Shown here: positions 23,666 to 36,876 of the stretch, one piece after another | Layout: each line of letters opens with the position of its first letter | Numbering within the stretch: position 1 is the first letter of the stretch | DNA from: Caenorhabditis remanei | Lineage: Eukaryota; Nematoda; Chromadorea; Rhabditida; Rhabditidae | Assembly (NCBI RefSeq): GCF_010183535.1 | Contig: NC_071333.1 | Coordinates: 13,514,587-13,578,586 of the forward strand | Direction: 5' to 3' | Length of the DNA: 64,000 bases | Made by a program: the position numbers and the translations under genes | The notes under the pieces: generated by a model | Database searches by the model: none | Seen by the model: only the letters and a program-made list of their open reading frames with translations | What the model was told of the DNA's origin: nothing

Positions 23666-25716
23666 ATGAGAATACTGTTATTAGTGCTATGTTTGGTTCA
23701 AATTGTAACCAGTTTGAATATTCTTGTGTGTTTATTGGGGACCAATCAGTTTGAAAGGAACATTTTCGAGTTTCTTGCACAACAACTTGCATTACGTCAC
23801 CATAATGTAATTTCAATCAAACCAGTGCTAATCCCAGAGGAACCGCGACTAGTGAAACCAAAACTACACCTTGTCCGTGAGAAAGTGATCAAGAATGTTC
23901 TAAATAAGTGAGTTAGTTCAATTAAAGTTGTAATCTTGCAACAACTCAACAAAAAATCCCACGCAATACGTAATTTGTAAATATTTCGTCATAGCGGACC
24001 CTCGCACTTTTTCCTTCCTCAAAATTCGTCATCATTAAGGGATTTATTCAAACCACTCGAAGACGCAGTGCCGAATACGGCGTGGAGAGCCGACTACGAT
24101 TACGATAGTTATTTGGAGCCTTATTATAGAGCGCATAACGCCAGTTGCTACAAAGTGAGATCAGAGAATCAGTAATAGATTGGAAGAATGATATTCTATT
24201 TTCAGCTTTTGAACTCAAATCTGGTTGACTCATTGAAAAAAGAATCTTTGGATGTGGCGATTGTCTACTCGGGAAATCCATGTCTGAACGCGCTTACTCA
24301 CCTGGTTGCCGTTCCCACCATCTATTTTGATACTGAAGGTAACCCGGAAGAAGAAAAATTAGTAAGAAACAATGTTATACCGAGAATTCAGGACTCACTG
24401 ATGAAACTTTGACCGCTGCTGGTGCTCCTGTTGATGTTCAAACTTCTCCATCGCACTGTGCCATTGCGGAATCTAAAGACTATCCACTTTTGAACATCTA
24501 CAGAAATTCAGTATGCTATTTGCAAGAAATGATCGCTCAACTCGGTCTTCCAATCCTTTCCTCTTTGGTTTCCAAGCGTCATCGTCTTTTGGATGAGCCA
24601 ACTACGAATATCTTCAGAACAGATTACACTATTAAAAAGAGGTATTCAATAAGTTTTAGATGGTGTTTTATAACAATTTTTCCATCTTCAGATTCAAAAA
24701 CTTCCCAAATGTTAACACGTTGAAACAACAAAGCGTTGTCTTTTTTGCGAACACAGATCCACTTCTCGAGCCTTCACGTGCTCTACCACCCAATGTTATC
24801 CCAGTCGGTGGTCTCCATATTGATCATCCAAAACCACTTTTTGCAGTAAGTAGAGTACATGATTCTCTAAGCAATAAAACGTTTACAGCCATGGAACACT
24901 ACCATTGCTGCGGCCAAAGAAGGATTGATTATTGTTTCTTTTGGAACACAAGCAGACAGCAGTAAAATGAGTGCCAAGCAAGCCAAGTCTATTCTCAAGG
25001 CTCTAACAAATCTAAACGACTACAGAATTTATTGGAGAGTTGGACCAAACATGAAACTTGATGGAATTGATGAAACTAAGATCCCAAAACATATCAACCT
25101 GACCACTTTCATCCCACAAAACGATCTTCTCGCTCATAAAGCTTGTAAACTTCTTGTCACTAACGGAGGAATGTCATCTGTAATGGAAGCAGTGGCTCAT
25201 GGAGTTCCTATTGTTGGAGTCCCATTGTATGGATCCAACAGATACAATTTACAGAAGGTTTCAAATAAGGGACTTGGTGTAGTAATTGAAAAAGATGATC
25301 TCAATGAAATTTCATTGTATGGAGCCATGAAAAAAGTGTTGGAGTCAGCGAAGTGAGATTTAACATCTAAAATTGTCGAATATAAATAGAAAGTTTACAG
25401 ATACAAAAATACTGCTAAGGAAATGTCGAGAGAGTTCAGAGCCCGTACGACATCACCATTCGCTGCAGCTCTTCATGCTATTGATCACGTTGGTCGTCAT
25501 CACTCATACGCCTACATGCAGCCTGCCTACCAGCCAATCTACCATCGCGTTGATTTTTATCTTCTTTTGCTCATCGTCTTCTTACCTGTACTTCTTCTTC
25601 AAAAGTTCTTCGGATTTTTCTTCAAAACCACAGCTAAAAATGTTCAAAGCTCCAAAGTGGCTGAAGCGGCTGTGAAAGTGGTCAAAGAGGTTGCGGAGTC
25701 GAAGAAAAATAAGTGA
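23666..25716 (+). CDS. ugt-50: divergent UDP-glucuronosyl/UDP-glycosyltransferase, probable UGT-50
   Basis: Seven exons (23666-23907, 23995-24154, 24206-24338, 24392-24641, 24692-24845, 24889-25352, 25401-25716) give about 572 residues. There is an N-terminal signal peptide (MRILLLVLCLVQIVTS), a luminal GT1 fold, the C-terminal donor-binding domain (IIVSFGTQADSSKM; LLVTNGGMSSVMEAVAHGVP) and a C-terminal transmembrane anchor (YLLLLIVFLPVLLLQKFF) followed by a lysine-rich tail. UGTs of this type sit in the ER and move a sugar from a UDP-sugar to small lipophilic substrates. Odd points: the usual catalytic His near the N-terminus is replaced (LLGTNQFERN), the donor-site HGG is NGG, and the DQ that contacts the sugar is SN. 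AATAAA lies at 25832. The family call is firm; the ugt-50 name rests on recalled similarity to C. elegans T07C5.1. Confidence 0.85.
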
Positions 25717-25882
25717 TTCCTAGATCTGTGACTAATTCTGAATTGTATTCTCAGAAAAATTACGAGTGTTGTTTTGTGTTTCTGTCTCAATGTTTTATAT
25801 TTATTTTTGATCGTCATACTTTTCAAATAACAATAAATACTGCTTTCAAAATCTCTCAGAACATGGTTTTTTCAAAATTGGT

Positions 25883-27158
25883 TTATTTGATAAGGCGAAA
25901 TGGAAGAATCGGACGGCTCATTTCATGAACTACCAGCCATATAAGTGTACTTAACAGTAAAATAACACAAAACATAGAAGAATAAATAAATATTCGGAAA
26001 GAGAAAAATTCGAGAGTTGAACGAATTGGATGGAGACACCCATTTGTATGACGGTAAGCGTCAGCAGATAAGCGGTAGTCGGTAGAGTGTTGAAGACAAA
26101 CTTCACGATTTGCTATAGATGTATCGGCTGATAGACATCCCTCACTGGCTGTAATATATAATTTTTCTTCCAGCTTTTAGTGTTATTACTAACCTTGCAA
26201 ACATATAGTTTGATTTACCATAAGTTTTTCGGTTTCTTGCACGGGGTCTTTGAAAAATGCCACACAAAATCTAGAAGTAAATATGTCAAGTCAAGAATTG
26301 AAATCAATCCTATACCTTTCATGCATTGTTGCACAGCTAGCACAACAACTATCTGGTATCCTCCGCTTTGGAAGTTTCTTTTGCATCATATACCATTTAC
26401 TCTTCACAAAATCATTCATATTACGGTATCCACAACATTCAAACTGTAAATAAAACAATAAATTAATAAATAAGTGAGATAACTAGATAATAGTTACCTG
26501 TTGATGAGCTTTATTCCATTCTTCTTGGATGTGAGGAGCCATTGGGTTACCGTAGTCCTCTCTGATTGATTGCTTCATCCATGTCTCCATATCTTTGCTT
26601 GTAACCTGCACACAGAATTTTCTGTTTTCTTTTATGATTTCAATACTTACATGAGCATTGAGATGATATCCTAACACAGCCGTCATAGCACACATGCCTC
26701 CAAGAAAGAAAGTAGCGAACATGTGAGTTACCATCAACTTTTTGTCATTAAGGATAATTGAATAAAATCCCATCGGTGTCATTACGAAACTCAAGATTCC
26801 TACCACAATAAGTAGATAAGGGCAGTAAATTATTTCACTGTTTCCTATTATTGATGCGGTGAATGACACTTCTACAAGAGTTTGAATACCGAAGCCGATT
26901 ATGAAGCCTGAACCAATCTGAAAATACTTTGGGTAGATTTTTAATCCAGAAGAGTAATATTTTGATTACCATGGTAAGAACAGAAAAAATGAGAGCCAAA
27001 CATCGTTTGGCCCTGTGACCATGTCTATGTTCCAGCCGGCGATTATTGGCTGAATCTGAAATACAGTCTTTTGGCTAACTTTCTTTTAATCACTTTCTTA
27101 TTGACAATAACTGATAAACAACAATCATCACTAAATCGGTTTTTATTCACTCACTCAT
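25883..27158 (-). CDS. tetraspanin family membrane protein
   Basis: Read on the minus strand, exons are 27158-27155, 27055-26970, 26917-26651, 26605-26498, 26443-26316, 26270-26194 and 26148-25883. All phases agree, giving about 311 residues. Four hydrophobic segments are visible: around RCLALIFSVLTMIGSGFIIG, CPYLLIVVGILSFVM, MFATFFLGGMCAMTAVLGY and, at the C-terminus, FIYSSMFCVILLLSTLIWLV. The large loop between TM3 and TM4 has the diagnostic CCG (FECCGY) and PDSCC motifs plus further cysteines. Tetraspanins organise other membrane proteins into microdomains. The first coding exon would hold only ATG plus one base, spliced at a good GTGAGT donor just after a TTGACTTCAG acceptor. The loop is long for the family. 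I cannot say which C. elegans tsp gene it matches. Confidence 0.85.
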
Positions 27159-27745
27159 TGTTTCAAAATTTAAGCTGAAGTCAATATACACATGACATTA
27201 GATGATGCACACAGTATGTCAATTGACCCACCTGACAGCGGAAAGTGGATCAGATCGCCGTCATTTTCTTTTCCTCTTGGCCATTATTTTTTCCCAATTC
27301 CGAAGGACTCTGTGTGTGCAAAAGAAAAACGAACAAATATTGAAAGGTGACAGAGCCGATGCGGGCACAAAGTCGGAGAGGCAAACACTGGCAAAAGTAC
27401 TTTGAGTTACTCGATACCGTCTCGTCAAATCTCGCGTTCGGTCATTCTATCTCGGGATGCGGTTTGGATAGATTCAAGTGTTTGATACTTTATATTTTAG
27501 AAAGAAAGTTTATTTCATTACAAGATGTTGGCAAATGAAATAGAAAAAAGAAAGTTATAAGGAAGAACGCAAAATTCTAGAGAGATGGTCCTTAATCAGT
27601 GGTAAAAACAAAGCAATAGAACCCGGGATGGTACTTGACATGGTTGTTTCTGTTGTGCACAGAGCATCTTATGCAGTTGATAGGAATTTAGAAAAAGTAA
27701 TAATTATTTGTACAGATAATAATTCATTTAAAAACTAATGATAAG
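27159..27745. other. intergenic gap between tetraspanin and amine receptor genes
   Basis: The gap lies between the 5' end of the minus-strand tetraspanin gene and the 3' end of the minus-strand receptor gene. It should hold the tetraspanin promoter and the receptor 3' UTR. Only short open frames are present and none has splice or domain support. Confidence 0.5.
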
Positions 27746-30700
27746 TTAGACACGAGAAGTTGAGCCCGGCTTCTTTTCCGAAGTGAAGAGTCGCTTCAAT
27801 GCAATTTGATAGTCTCTGTTGAAAACCTGAAGATATTTTGTTTTTGAAATTGTAGCCACCAAAAGTGTACCGTATAAATAATCGGGTTCATGGCGGAGTT
27901 ACTGTAGCCGAGCCATGTGATGAACATTTCTATATGAGCATTTGGACTGCATTCCTTGCAGAACTGCACCAGCACGTACATTCTGTAATATTCTTCATGT
28001 TCTATAATCTTTCTGAAATTCCCTCACGTGAAGAAAGGTGCCCAACACACTGTGAAACATCCCAAGATGATTCCAAGTACCTTCACGCCCCGCCTTTCTT
28101 TTGCAGCAGAAATAGCTTTTGGTTTTCGTTGAAGACTCTTACGGTAGATACGTTCCTTTCTAAATATTGACTGATATAAAACAGAGGACTGTTGAGAATT
28201 GATACCTATTCTTATGGCGTTTCACTTTTTCATAACTGATTGCCATAACACTTCTCATAGGTTTTGCTTCTCTTTTCTGAATTGCAGATTCTTCTCTAAT
28301 TGGCACTGATTTTGACACCTTTGCTTCCCTTTTCATGTAAGGAGCTTCAGTTGGACCAGTCACCGTGGCAGTCACTGTTGTCATAGAAGTATGATCCTGT
28401 AACAATAAAGTTATACAAACTAAATTAGTTCAGATCATTCTTCTTACATCTCGTTTTTCATCAGAATCTTCATCTTCACACTCATCTTCCTCAATAATTG
28501 CGTCATTCCCATTTCCCAGCCCATTTTCAACTTGTCCACTGCTTTCACCTGGAAGATTATTAGTTAGATTATATTGTGCATACACAATGTTTATTTGTTG
28601 TTTTCATTATTAGTCATCCGGAAACAATGAACTTTGGTGAATAGGGGATAGACGTCGGAAGACCTTTGGAAGTCACCAATAATCTTTGAGTGTTAATTTG
28701 AGAAATGTTTCCACAAAACTTTTCAAAAAAAAAACAGAAAAAAAGTTTCTTATTTCCGAGCAAAAAGAGATCTAAGGTCTCTCGAAGACAATATCTCATG
28801 TCAAACTCACTATCTTCTTCCTCCTCTTCCTCCTTGGCAAATTCATCTGACGTTGGCAGAACATGACTAATCTCATGAAGAATAGTCGACTCAATATGCT
28901 TGCGAATAACCTAAAAACAATCATATTAACTCTGGAAGAAGCGTCATAAATGTGGTGTTCACACCAATCGCTGTCCAATCAGACAATAACCACTCATCAA
29001 GGGGGTAGAATGTAGGAGTTAAAAATGACCACACAAGACGGGAGGGTAAAATTGAGAAAAGAAGAGGGAAAAATGACAAATGTTATGTTATTTATTTCCT
29101 TTGATATCTGGTTATCGACTCATTAGATAACATAACCACACGTGGCTAAATATCTAGATACAGTAAGAAGAATATCTCGGTGGTTCGCATCCTTGCAGAA
29201 CTTATGAAAGGTGTGGAAAATAAATTAACTCAGGAATTCAATTGGAAAATAGAAGCAACTAAGAAAAGAAACAAAGTTCTAAAACATGGATGCTCACCTA
29301 CCGATTTATTATTTCTGACACTAATTTTATCAATTTACTTTTTTTGAGTGAAAGTTTCAATTTTTCCTAGAAGCGGTCGCGCTGCCCACCATGCTATTAG
29401 AAAATGATGAGATACACCATTAAAAAGGCATCCACATCCTTAAAGAAAATAAACTTGAGCAAGCATTGCAAATAGATTGGTTAGGAAAGTTGTAGCGGGC
29501 AGATAGAATGGAAAAGTTGATAGGAAAAATAGGCGATTCGGGCAGATTTTGACTCAAGATATTATTCCAACAGAATGTAACTACTAAAAAAGATTTGAAC
29601 TTGTAGAAAGCTAATTTTTTGCTTAAAAAAACATGTTCAAAATTGTATCTTGTGTGGTTTTTCTTCTCAAACATTCATAGAAATGTCATGCTTTGACTAT
29701 TAGAAAAGCGAATAAGCCATGCGGGTCAAAATGCGGTGAGAGTTAGCATTATTTTTTATAATGTGAACGACTTTCAAGATGTAATAAATTTAATTCAATT
29801 TCTACTCTAATGTATCACTCATTCCCACAAAACTGTATGATTTTGGTGCAGACCACACACTAAAACACATTGGTGCTCTATGAATAAGGGGTGAATTGGA
29901 GTGGTGTTGTGGACAAAACACGGTGTGAATAAATACCAAAAAATATGATTGAAAACGGTTCTTACATGAGACGAGACGGCCAGCTAAAATTGGAGAGATT
30001 TGTATTGGTTGGTTTCTTTTTTGATTCTATGTATTCTCTACGTTTTCTCTGGGGTTTTCACAATTTTTGATAAATGATAGCTTTTTATAAATAAAATGAT
30101 AAAAAGTGAAATTTCAATTGTCTCGAACAAGCATATGATATGGAACAGGTTTTTCGCAAGGATTCATGCAAAATTCATAGTTGGTATTGAAATTCGTCAC
30201 GATAAAAAATGTGGGCTCGGTTTCGCTTCGTCGGTTTCAAAATAATTGATAAACTTATTTGAATTGGAACATGTTTCAAAACAATGACCTTCCCTACGTT
30301 TTGAATTTTTGTATTAGTTCTCAAATTTTTTATTTGAATAACTAATTCTTTCAACTTACCTTCTGACGGTAGATCTGACGCGCGCGATGCTTTGCAAAAG
30401 CTTGATAAATTTTGAAATATACGAAAAACATAAGAAGCGTAGGAATAAAAAACGAGCCAGTTGCCGAGTACACCGTGTAACTTGGAAGATCCAGGAAGGT
30501 ACACTGACGAACTGTATTGTTCTTCTCGTAAATAAGGTTTGGTGTTTGTGCAGTCTGAAAATTCCTGACTCATTTGTACTATTCAAGTTTTGGATACCTG
30601 TTTCCATCCGAGAAGTGGTGCCAAAGAGATCAATGCACTGGATATCCAAACCGACAAAATCATTATACCCGCTGTTCTCTTGTTTCTTTTACTCATATAT

Positions 30701-32579
30701 GCAACTGGACTGGTAATTGCCCAGTACCTGTCTAGACCAACAATTGACAAGTTCCAGATAGATGCAGTGGAGCATAGAATGTCGGCTGAAAATCCACATT
30801 TTGATACTTGCTTTTCCTTTTCCAGAAACCCATTAAAACTAAAAACTAGGATTATTAAATTCTCACCTGACACAAAAACCTCGCACAATGCATCTGGAAA
30901 TACCCATTCTCCAGCTATTGCATATACCGAGGATAATGGCAAAACTATTAATCCTAGAGCCAGATCAGAGAATGCCAGATTACCGACCTGTGGAAAAAGA
31001 AACAAAATATGATTTTCTGATTTTTATTCTCGGATTACCAAAAGATTGGGCACAGTTTGCAGGCGTGGATTTTTGTACAGTACTATAAATACCAAGGAGT
31101 TGGCAAAGATGGTCCATAGTACCAGAAGGAAGAGTGCACTCCCTTTGAGGATCTGAAATATGCATTTTTTGCCAAATTTTCTTCTTTTCTTCATTTTTTT
31201 CATTAATTTTTTTTTTCATTAATCTCACTTGATCCCCCGTGGTTAACTTTTCGAAAAAATTGTTGGGATACATCTTCTTCGTTTTCTTTAGAGTAGAAGC
31301 ACCGACCCCTACGTACATGAGATTAAATGGATATGGGAAGGGTGTATGTGAGGGTATAGGGATGAGACCACATACACACACACATGTGCGTGTGAAAACT
31401 AGCCAAGGACAAATTTATGATGATTAGTTGTTCTGGGTCTCCCTAGTAGCGTAGTGGTCTAAGGGCATGTTGCTCGCTCATCAAACTTTCGGATCCCGTC
31501 ATTTTGTTCTTCCAATTGGTTGCTTCTATTTTCAGAGTGTGGCCGAAACTTTGGTGAACAGAAGATGAGGGCTGTTATATTCAGATTTAGGACCCTCTCA
31601 TTGAGAAACACAATACATGTGTTTGGAGACGAGCCATGAGAGATACTTGATTCAATTTTTGAGCGATGTAAGCGAGCATGTCAAAGATCATGTTGTCTTC
31701 TCCATGTGTTCTCATATTTTATGAATAATACGTGCCGAAGTCATGTCTATTTTCACTTTTCAAAGCAACGCTGGAAATTTGAATCTCAGAAGTATCAGGT
31801 TGCCATCAAGACGAAAAAGTTGAGATAATTGAGTATCATGGATGGAATCAAGAGTCATACTACTTAAGGATAGCCACCCTCATGTCAAATGTTAATTGCG
31901 GAATGATCAATGGGAAAAAGAAAAAGAAAAAAGACAGCCAGTTTCTTGCATAATTCACAGATCAATTTTTCTTCTGTTCATCTGAAAACAAGTATGACTA
32001 ATCAAAAAGTTCTTCAAGATTACCCATCTGTAATGTTCTCCAACTTAAAAAAAATTAAATTCTATGCAGAATATTGATGGATTGTCTATGAACGTTGTGT
32101 CTAGTTGTCTGCTATCCCATTCTGATCAAATCTCAGTTATCCATATATCATCAAAAGTTTCGTATTCTTTACAGGAGATTTTCCCCTCTCCCCCAATTTT
32201 TCAGTTGACTGAAAACCAGAACTTTGACTTGAAAAAAATAACTTGGTAGTGTAACAAGAAACAACTATGGGTCCCTATATTCAGCAACAACATCTATAAA
32301 TAGCAGGGCCAATCAGGATAGCTGGAGAGAAGAGAAGAAGACTTTTGCTTATTGTGGAGGCGGAAAGAGATTATGCAATTTTCCTCTGGCTTCGACCTAA
32401 CTCTTCAACATACTAACATACTAACTGAACGAAAGATTTGGATTTGTACTGGTTCTGTGGGAAGACCCGGTTATGACGTATGACTCAAAATGGCTGGTTC
32501 ATTGAATAACAAACCGCTTAATGGAATCAAAATTTGAACTTACTTGAAAAAATGTGTAGGTTTCGTCGACCGGACTCAT
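27746..32579 (-). CDS. octr-1: biogenic-amine GPCR of the octopamine/alpha-adrenergic-like class, probable OCTR-1
   Basis: Minus-strand exons: 32592-32544 (ATG at 32579), 31152-31039, 30987-30867, 30785-30598, 30554-30360, 28910-28811, 28548-28448, 28396-28206, 28159-28028, 27982-27871 and 27826-27746, about 456 residues in phase. Class A motifs are intact: TM2 [10 protein letters not shown], the Asp of [10 protein letters not shown] in TM3 that binds the amine, DRYWAI, CWAPFF in TM6, NPIIYT in TM7, and the PDALC / VRQCTF cysteine pair. The third intracellular loop is long, with a run of acidic residues and paired-basic ends typical of G-protein coupling. Such receptors respond to octopamine or tyramine at neuronal membranes. 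The exon before TM1 stays open upstream of its ATG, so another 5' coding exon may exist. The octr-1 name is from recalled similarity; another tyramine/octopamine receptor is possible. Confidence 0.85.
31437..31510 (+). pseudogene. degenerate tRNA-like sequence in a receptor intron
   Basis: TAGCGTAGTGGTCTAAGG is a good tRNA A-box/D-arm match, and about 40 bases later TTTCGGATCCCG resembles a T-loop/B-box. The acceptor and T-stem halves do not pair well, so I read this as a decayed tRNA gene or a tRNA-derived SINE fragment. It lies in the first large intron of the minus-strand receptor gene. Confidence 0.4.
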
Positions 32580-35500
32580 GACATAACTCGACCTGAAAGC
32601 AAAATGAATATATGATTGGCGTTAGAGAAAGTCGTTTGGGTTTGTTTTTACGAATATGTGGAATAGTTTATCACATTATTTTTATTGGTTTTCTCGATTT
32701 CTGAGAAGCATTCAGATAACATACGTACATTGGACTTGGAAAAATAGGTTAAAAATTCGGACAATTTTTACACTGTTCGAATGATTTAGTATTTAGATCA
32801 CATCCAAGTAAACCTCGGGGAGGCGGACTTTGACAGCTATCCTATTCTTGAAAAAGAAAACAATCAGTGTTTCCAGAAAGCGGTTTGGTTTTTATTGGAT
32901 TCCAGCTCCAGGGAGAGATAGAAAAGATAACTTTCAATAACTAGAATTCTTCCTCTAGACTGTCTCCCAGAAGCATGCAACGTCAGACATTCTTTATGAG
33001 GAACGAATCAAAAAGTCTTTCAAAGAATGAAAACAAAAAGGAGAGACTAAAGATAAAGATAAAATAGAAGTTGTGACGGTCGCCTTATTAATCTCGAATA
33101 AATACCAAAAACACGTCTGAATGAAGACAAAAGACTCTGGGAACAGCGGAAGAAAATCTGTGACAATATGGGCTCCCATCTGGTGAATATAAAGACGGTG
33201 GGCGTGACAGATTTCTTTATGATTAATTGAATTTTTGAAAAGGTTTATGTGTGGGCAAGCAAAAGTACGTGTTCTGGAGGTGTTGCACAAACTACGTAAG
33301 AAGTTTATTTCTACACCTTTAGTTTCAGCTGCTCTTGACAAAGTTGAAAGATCATATACTGATATTTGAATTTTGGGTAACTCAATAAATCATGTGCCTC
33401 CCTTGAAGAACTGTGGGCTATAACTTCGGAAAATTCAATTTTCTGAATTATCGCCCTGGTACCACTTCCCGTTAAATTAAATGCAATTATAACTTTGGTT
33501 ACTTGCAGTTGCTCATATGACTCCTTTGATCTCTTAATGGCAATGAGTTTATTAATAATGTTAGGAGAAAAATGACCTCTTTTTTTCTTTTCTTTTCCCT
33601 ATTACACACTTCAAAAATAGATGAGCATTAAAGCAAGGATACAACAAAGTACGACCACCCTTTTTTCAATCAAATAAAAAAGGAAGACTTGCCTTAGGTC
33701 CATGGAAGGAAACCGGGAGATTAGCATTTTTCAATGCTACTAGGAATAAGATGAGAAGATAGTGATAATGTAAGAAGATTATGTTTCGCTTGGTTTTAGT
33801 TTTAGTAAAACCAACGACAAAAAATGAAGAGATCTTGAATGCAAAAATGAAGTTTCTTTTCGCTCGAGCAAAACCAGCAGGTGAAATGGAACGAGGTGGA
33901 ACAAATGATAAGCGTGTTTTCGTTGCCTTACTTTTGATTTTTTGAAAGAATCGACACACAAAAATGTGGTTGGTTGATATGATGTGCAACTATGTTATTA
34001 ACTATATGAAGTTCTCAGAAATTGAATTTCATTTTGAGTTTCTTTAAATATGGGTTTTGCAAAATTGGACTCACCAAAACTGAACACGATGCTTGATTTT
34101 TGTTTACTTAGCCCTAGGAAGCTCAAGGTTTTTTTTCGCCAAAGTTTGATCGAATCCAGAATCCAAACTCCTACACTTCTCTCCTCTCCTAGGAATTAAA
34201 AATCACTCTGAAGAGTTTTGCTCGGCTGCGAAATTGAAAACTTATTTATTTTTTAGTTGTTTTTTTTTTTGCTCAAGCGTTTAGAACATTTTGAAATATG
34301 AAGTGTTTTGAGGAAATAAGACAGGGACCTTTTTCTCCTTCTTCTTGTCAAAATTTCCCACGGACCAAAAAAGAATAAAGTAAAAAAACAAGAGACAACT
34401 CACATCATCTTGATGACTTGACTTTGAATACTTCAATCTTTGACAATAAGCTTTTTGGGGAGTCGTTTAACACCGGCACGGGGAAAAGACACCCAACCAG
34501 GAGTCTTAATGTTTTTCTGGCTTGAATGGCTAGCTTTGGAATAATAGAAATTGGGGAAGATGATGATGACGAATTACAGCAGTATGGATTACTGTAACTC
34601 CATTCCTACCACGTGGTGAATGAGAAGCTCTGGTAGGGGTTTGTTGGAAGAAGTATGAAGAAGAAGAAATGGGGGCCCCCCTTCGACACTCTATTCCCAG
34701 CACTTCTCCACAACGGATAAGCCCGCCCTCTGGTCAGACATTGCAGCAGCCGGTTCAGGATATGTAACGGCACGGGAGAAAGGGACGATGACTTTGTTGA
34801 GAAGGAGCACTAGGAAGCGAAGATGGGGCTCTCTGTTTCTTTTTTCTTGTCACACCCAATAACTATCAGACAAAAATAAATGCTTCTATTTTCTGTAACT
34901 TCTTCTTTTTTCTTCTTTTCAGCTTTCAAGTGTCTATGAAGCAGACATAGGATCATCGTCTAGAGGAAAGAGATCATCTTCAAATCTTACAAAAACTGTG
35001 GGGAATTCCAGTTTGGTAGGACCAGGAAAAGTATATGTGATTGCTCGAATCATTCTCGAAATAATTAGTTTCAAAAAATTTCGAACTGAGATGAGACACT
35101 TGTTTAGAAATCGATATGTTCTCAAAAGTATGCACGTCTTTTAATATCCTAAAACTTTTCCAAGAACTCTCCCTCTATCAATTGTTATCACTTTCTAATC
35201 CGATCTATCATTAAGTCAAGGAGTACAAAATAAAAACTGAGAACAGATAGAAAGAAAAAACCTGCGCGAATTGTAATAGGATGGCGTGATAGCCAAATCT
35301 CCATAATCCGATTGCCCACGACATTGGATAGAGAGATAAAACATTGGATAATGAAGCATTACATTTTTTTGCAAAAAGTTTTCTACACAACAACAGGAAG
35401 TGATAGTTACATTTAATTGGAATGTACTTGGGATATAAAGTTGAAACAAATTGGTGAGGGGATTATGACTAGAAAAATGGATGATTGTGTATCCTGTTAA

Positions 35501-36852
35501 CAAGCGAAAACGATAAATAACAGAGAAAAGTATGGTGGCAAAAGTTGAAAAGCAAACTTGGTCGTGTAAGAATACTAGGAGAATCTAGTGTTGCAAGAAT
35601 CAAATATTCAAAAAACGATCAAATTTCATTATTACCGAGTGAGCTCTGAGAAAAAAAGCAAGAAAAAACTCAGGATGCCGGTCGCAAAAACGAATAGATC
35701 ACGCATGTTTTTCCAGCTCTTGAGAAGAAATTATAGAAGGTTGAACGCTCACGTCATATGTGTTTAAGGTCTCTATTTTTGTTCAAGCTGAACAAAAAAA
35801 AGAAAATGCTTATCCTGCTTATTCATTCTGGATAATACGTTTTCCGAGATATATGAATATTAGATATGTCAACATGGATGTGTCTTCAACTTTTTGAAGC
35901 ACGAAATAAGTTAGATTTGACAAAAGATGAGATGTAATGTTTTAGTACCACCTCGAACAACTTTCCACCCTTTCGACTAGAACTCAGTGAAGTTTAAAGC
36001 ACGAAAATCAAAAAGGAAGTCGACATTTTGCATTATAGTTGTGGGTAAACCAAGAAAAAACGACAGAATCCGACAGAAATTTGCATCACTCGGAACTTGA
36101 CAATTTTCATACTGAAGTGTTTCTTCTCCTAGCTGTCTCGCATCGAGTTTTTTGACAGACACGTGAAGAAACATTTCGAATAAAATGAAAGTGATTCAAT
36201 CATAGACTGATAGAATGTCCGGATGACAGAGCAACAGGAAACGCGATTTCAGACACACCCTACAGGAAATGTTTGGGTGGAAGAGGAGTTGCGCGGAAAT
36301 TACTTTTTGAAATTGATATCATTCAATTTGGGAATTTTTGGAAATTTTTGGAGAGATTGACGCCACTTTTTGGAAAAAGAAACACATAAAAAAGTGTGGT
36401 ATTTCTCTCCTGTTTCGAAAATCTTTTGGGATTGATATAAAATTTTATGTTAGCCTCTAACCCACCTTGCAAAATTATCAAGGTTCAGATACTTATTGAT
36501 AGATGTCAGAAAAAGTCGAGATAACTGAAATACCGACATGAGTAATTGTGTTTTCAATTAATGTGACAGACTTGAAAGTTTTTGAAATGATAACACAAAG
36601 AAGAATGAGGAAGACGCTTTCAAATAACACCGCCATTCTTTGCAGACAATATATTGTGAGACATTTTTTTTTCCCAATAATCCTTTTTGGATCTTTGGAA
36701 ATATTTAAAAGAAAAAAAACCAGGAAGAGAGTGTTGATTGTGTTACATTTTAAAGAAAAAGAACACAGAATAATAAAAAATTAAGAGAACAGAAAAAAAG
36801 TGTGATAAAACAAAACAATCTAAAAACCTTATAAAAACTTCTAGACAGCTTC

Positions 36853-36876
36853 CTGGTTCTGGTTCTGGTTCTGGTT
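36853..36876. repeat. CTGGTT hexamer microsatellite, four copies
   Basis: CTGGTT is repeated four times without interruption and followed by CCAG. It is non-coding as far as I can see; on the minus strand it would read as alternating Glu-Pro in a short unsupported frame. Confidence 0.8.

Noticed and set aside
30590..31012. 140-codon plus-strand frame
   Set aside because: It is antisense to transmembrane exons of the minus-strand amine receptor, which has all family motifs.
31366..31392. CA/TG dinucleotide run as a regulatory element
   Set aside because: Short simple repeat in an intron, with no further signal.
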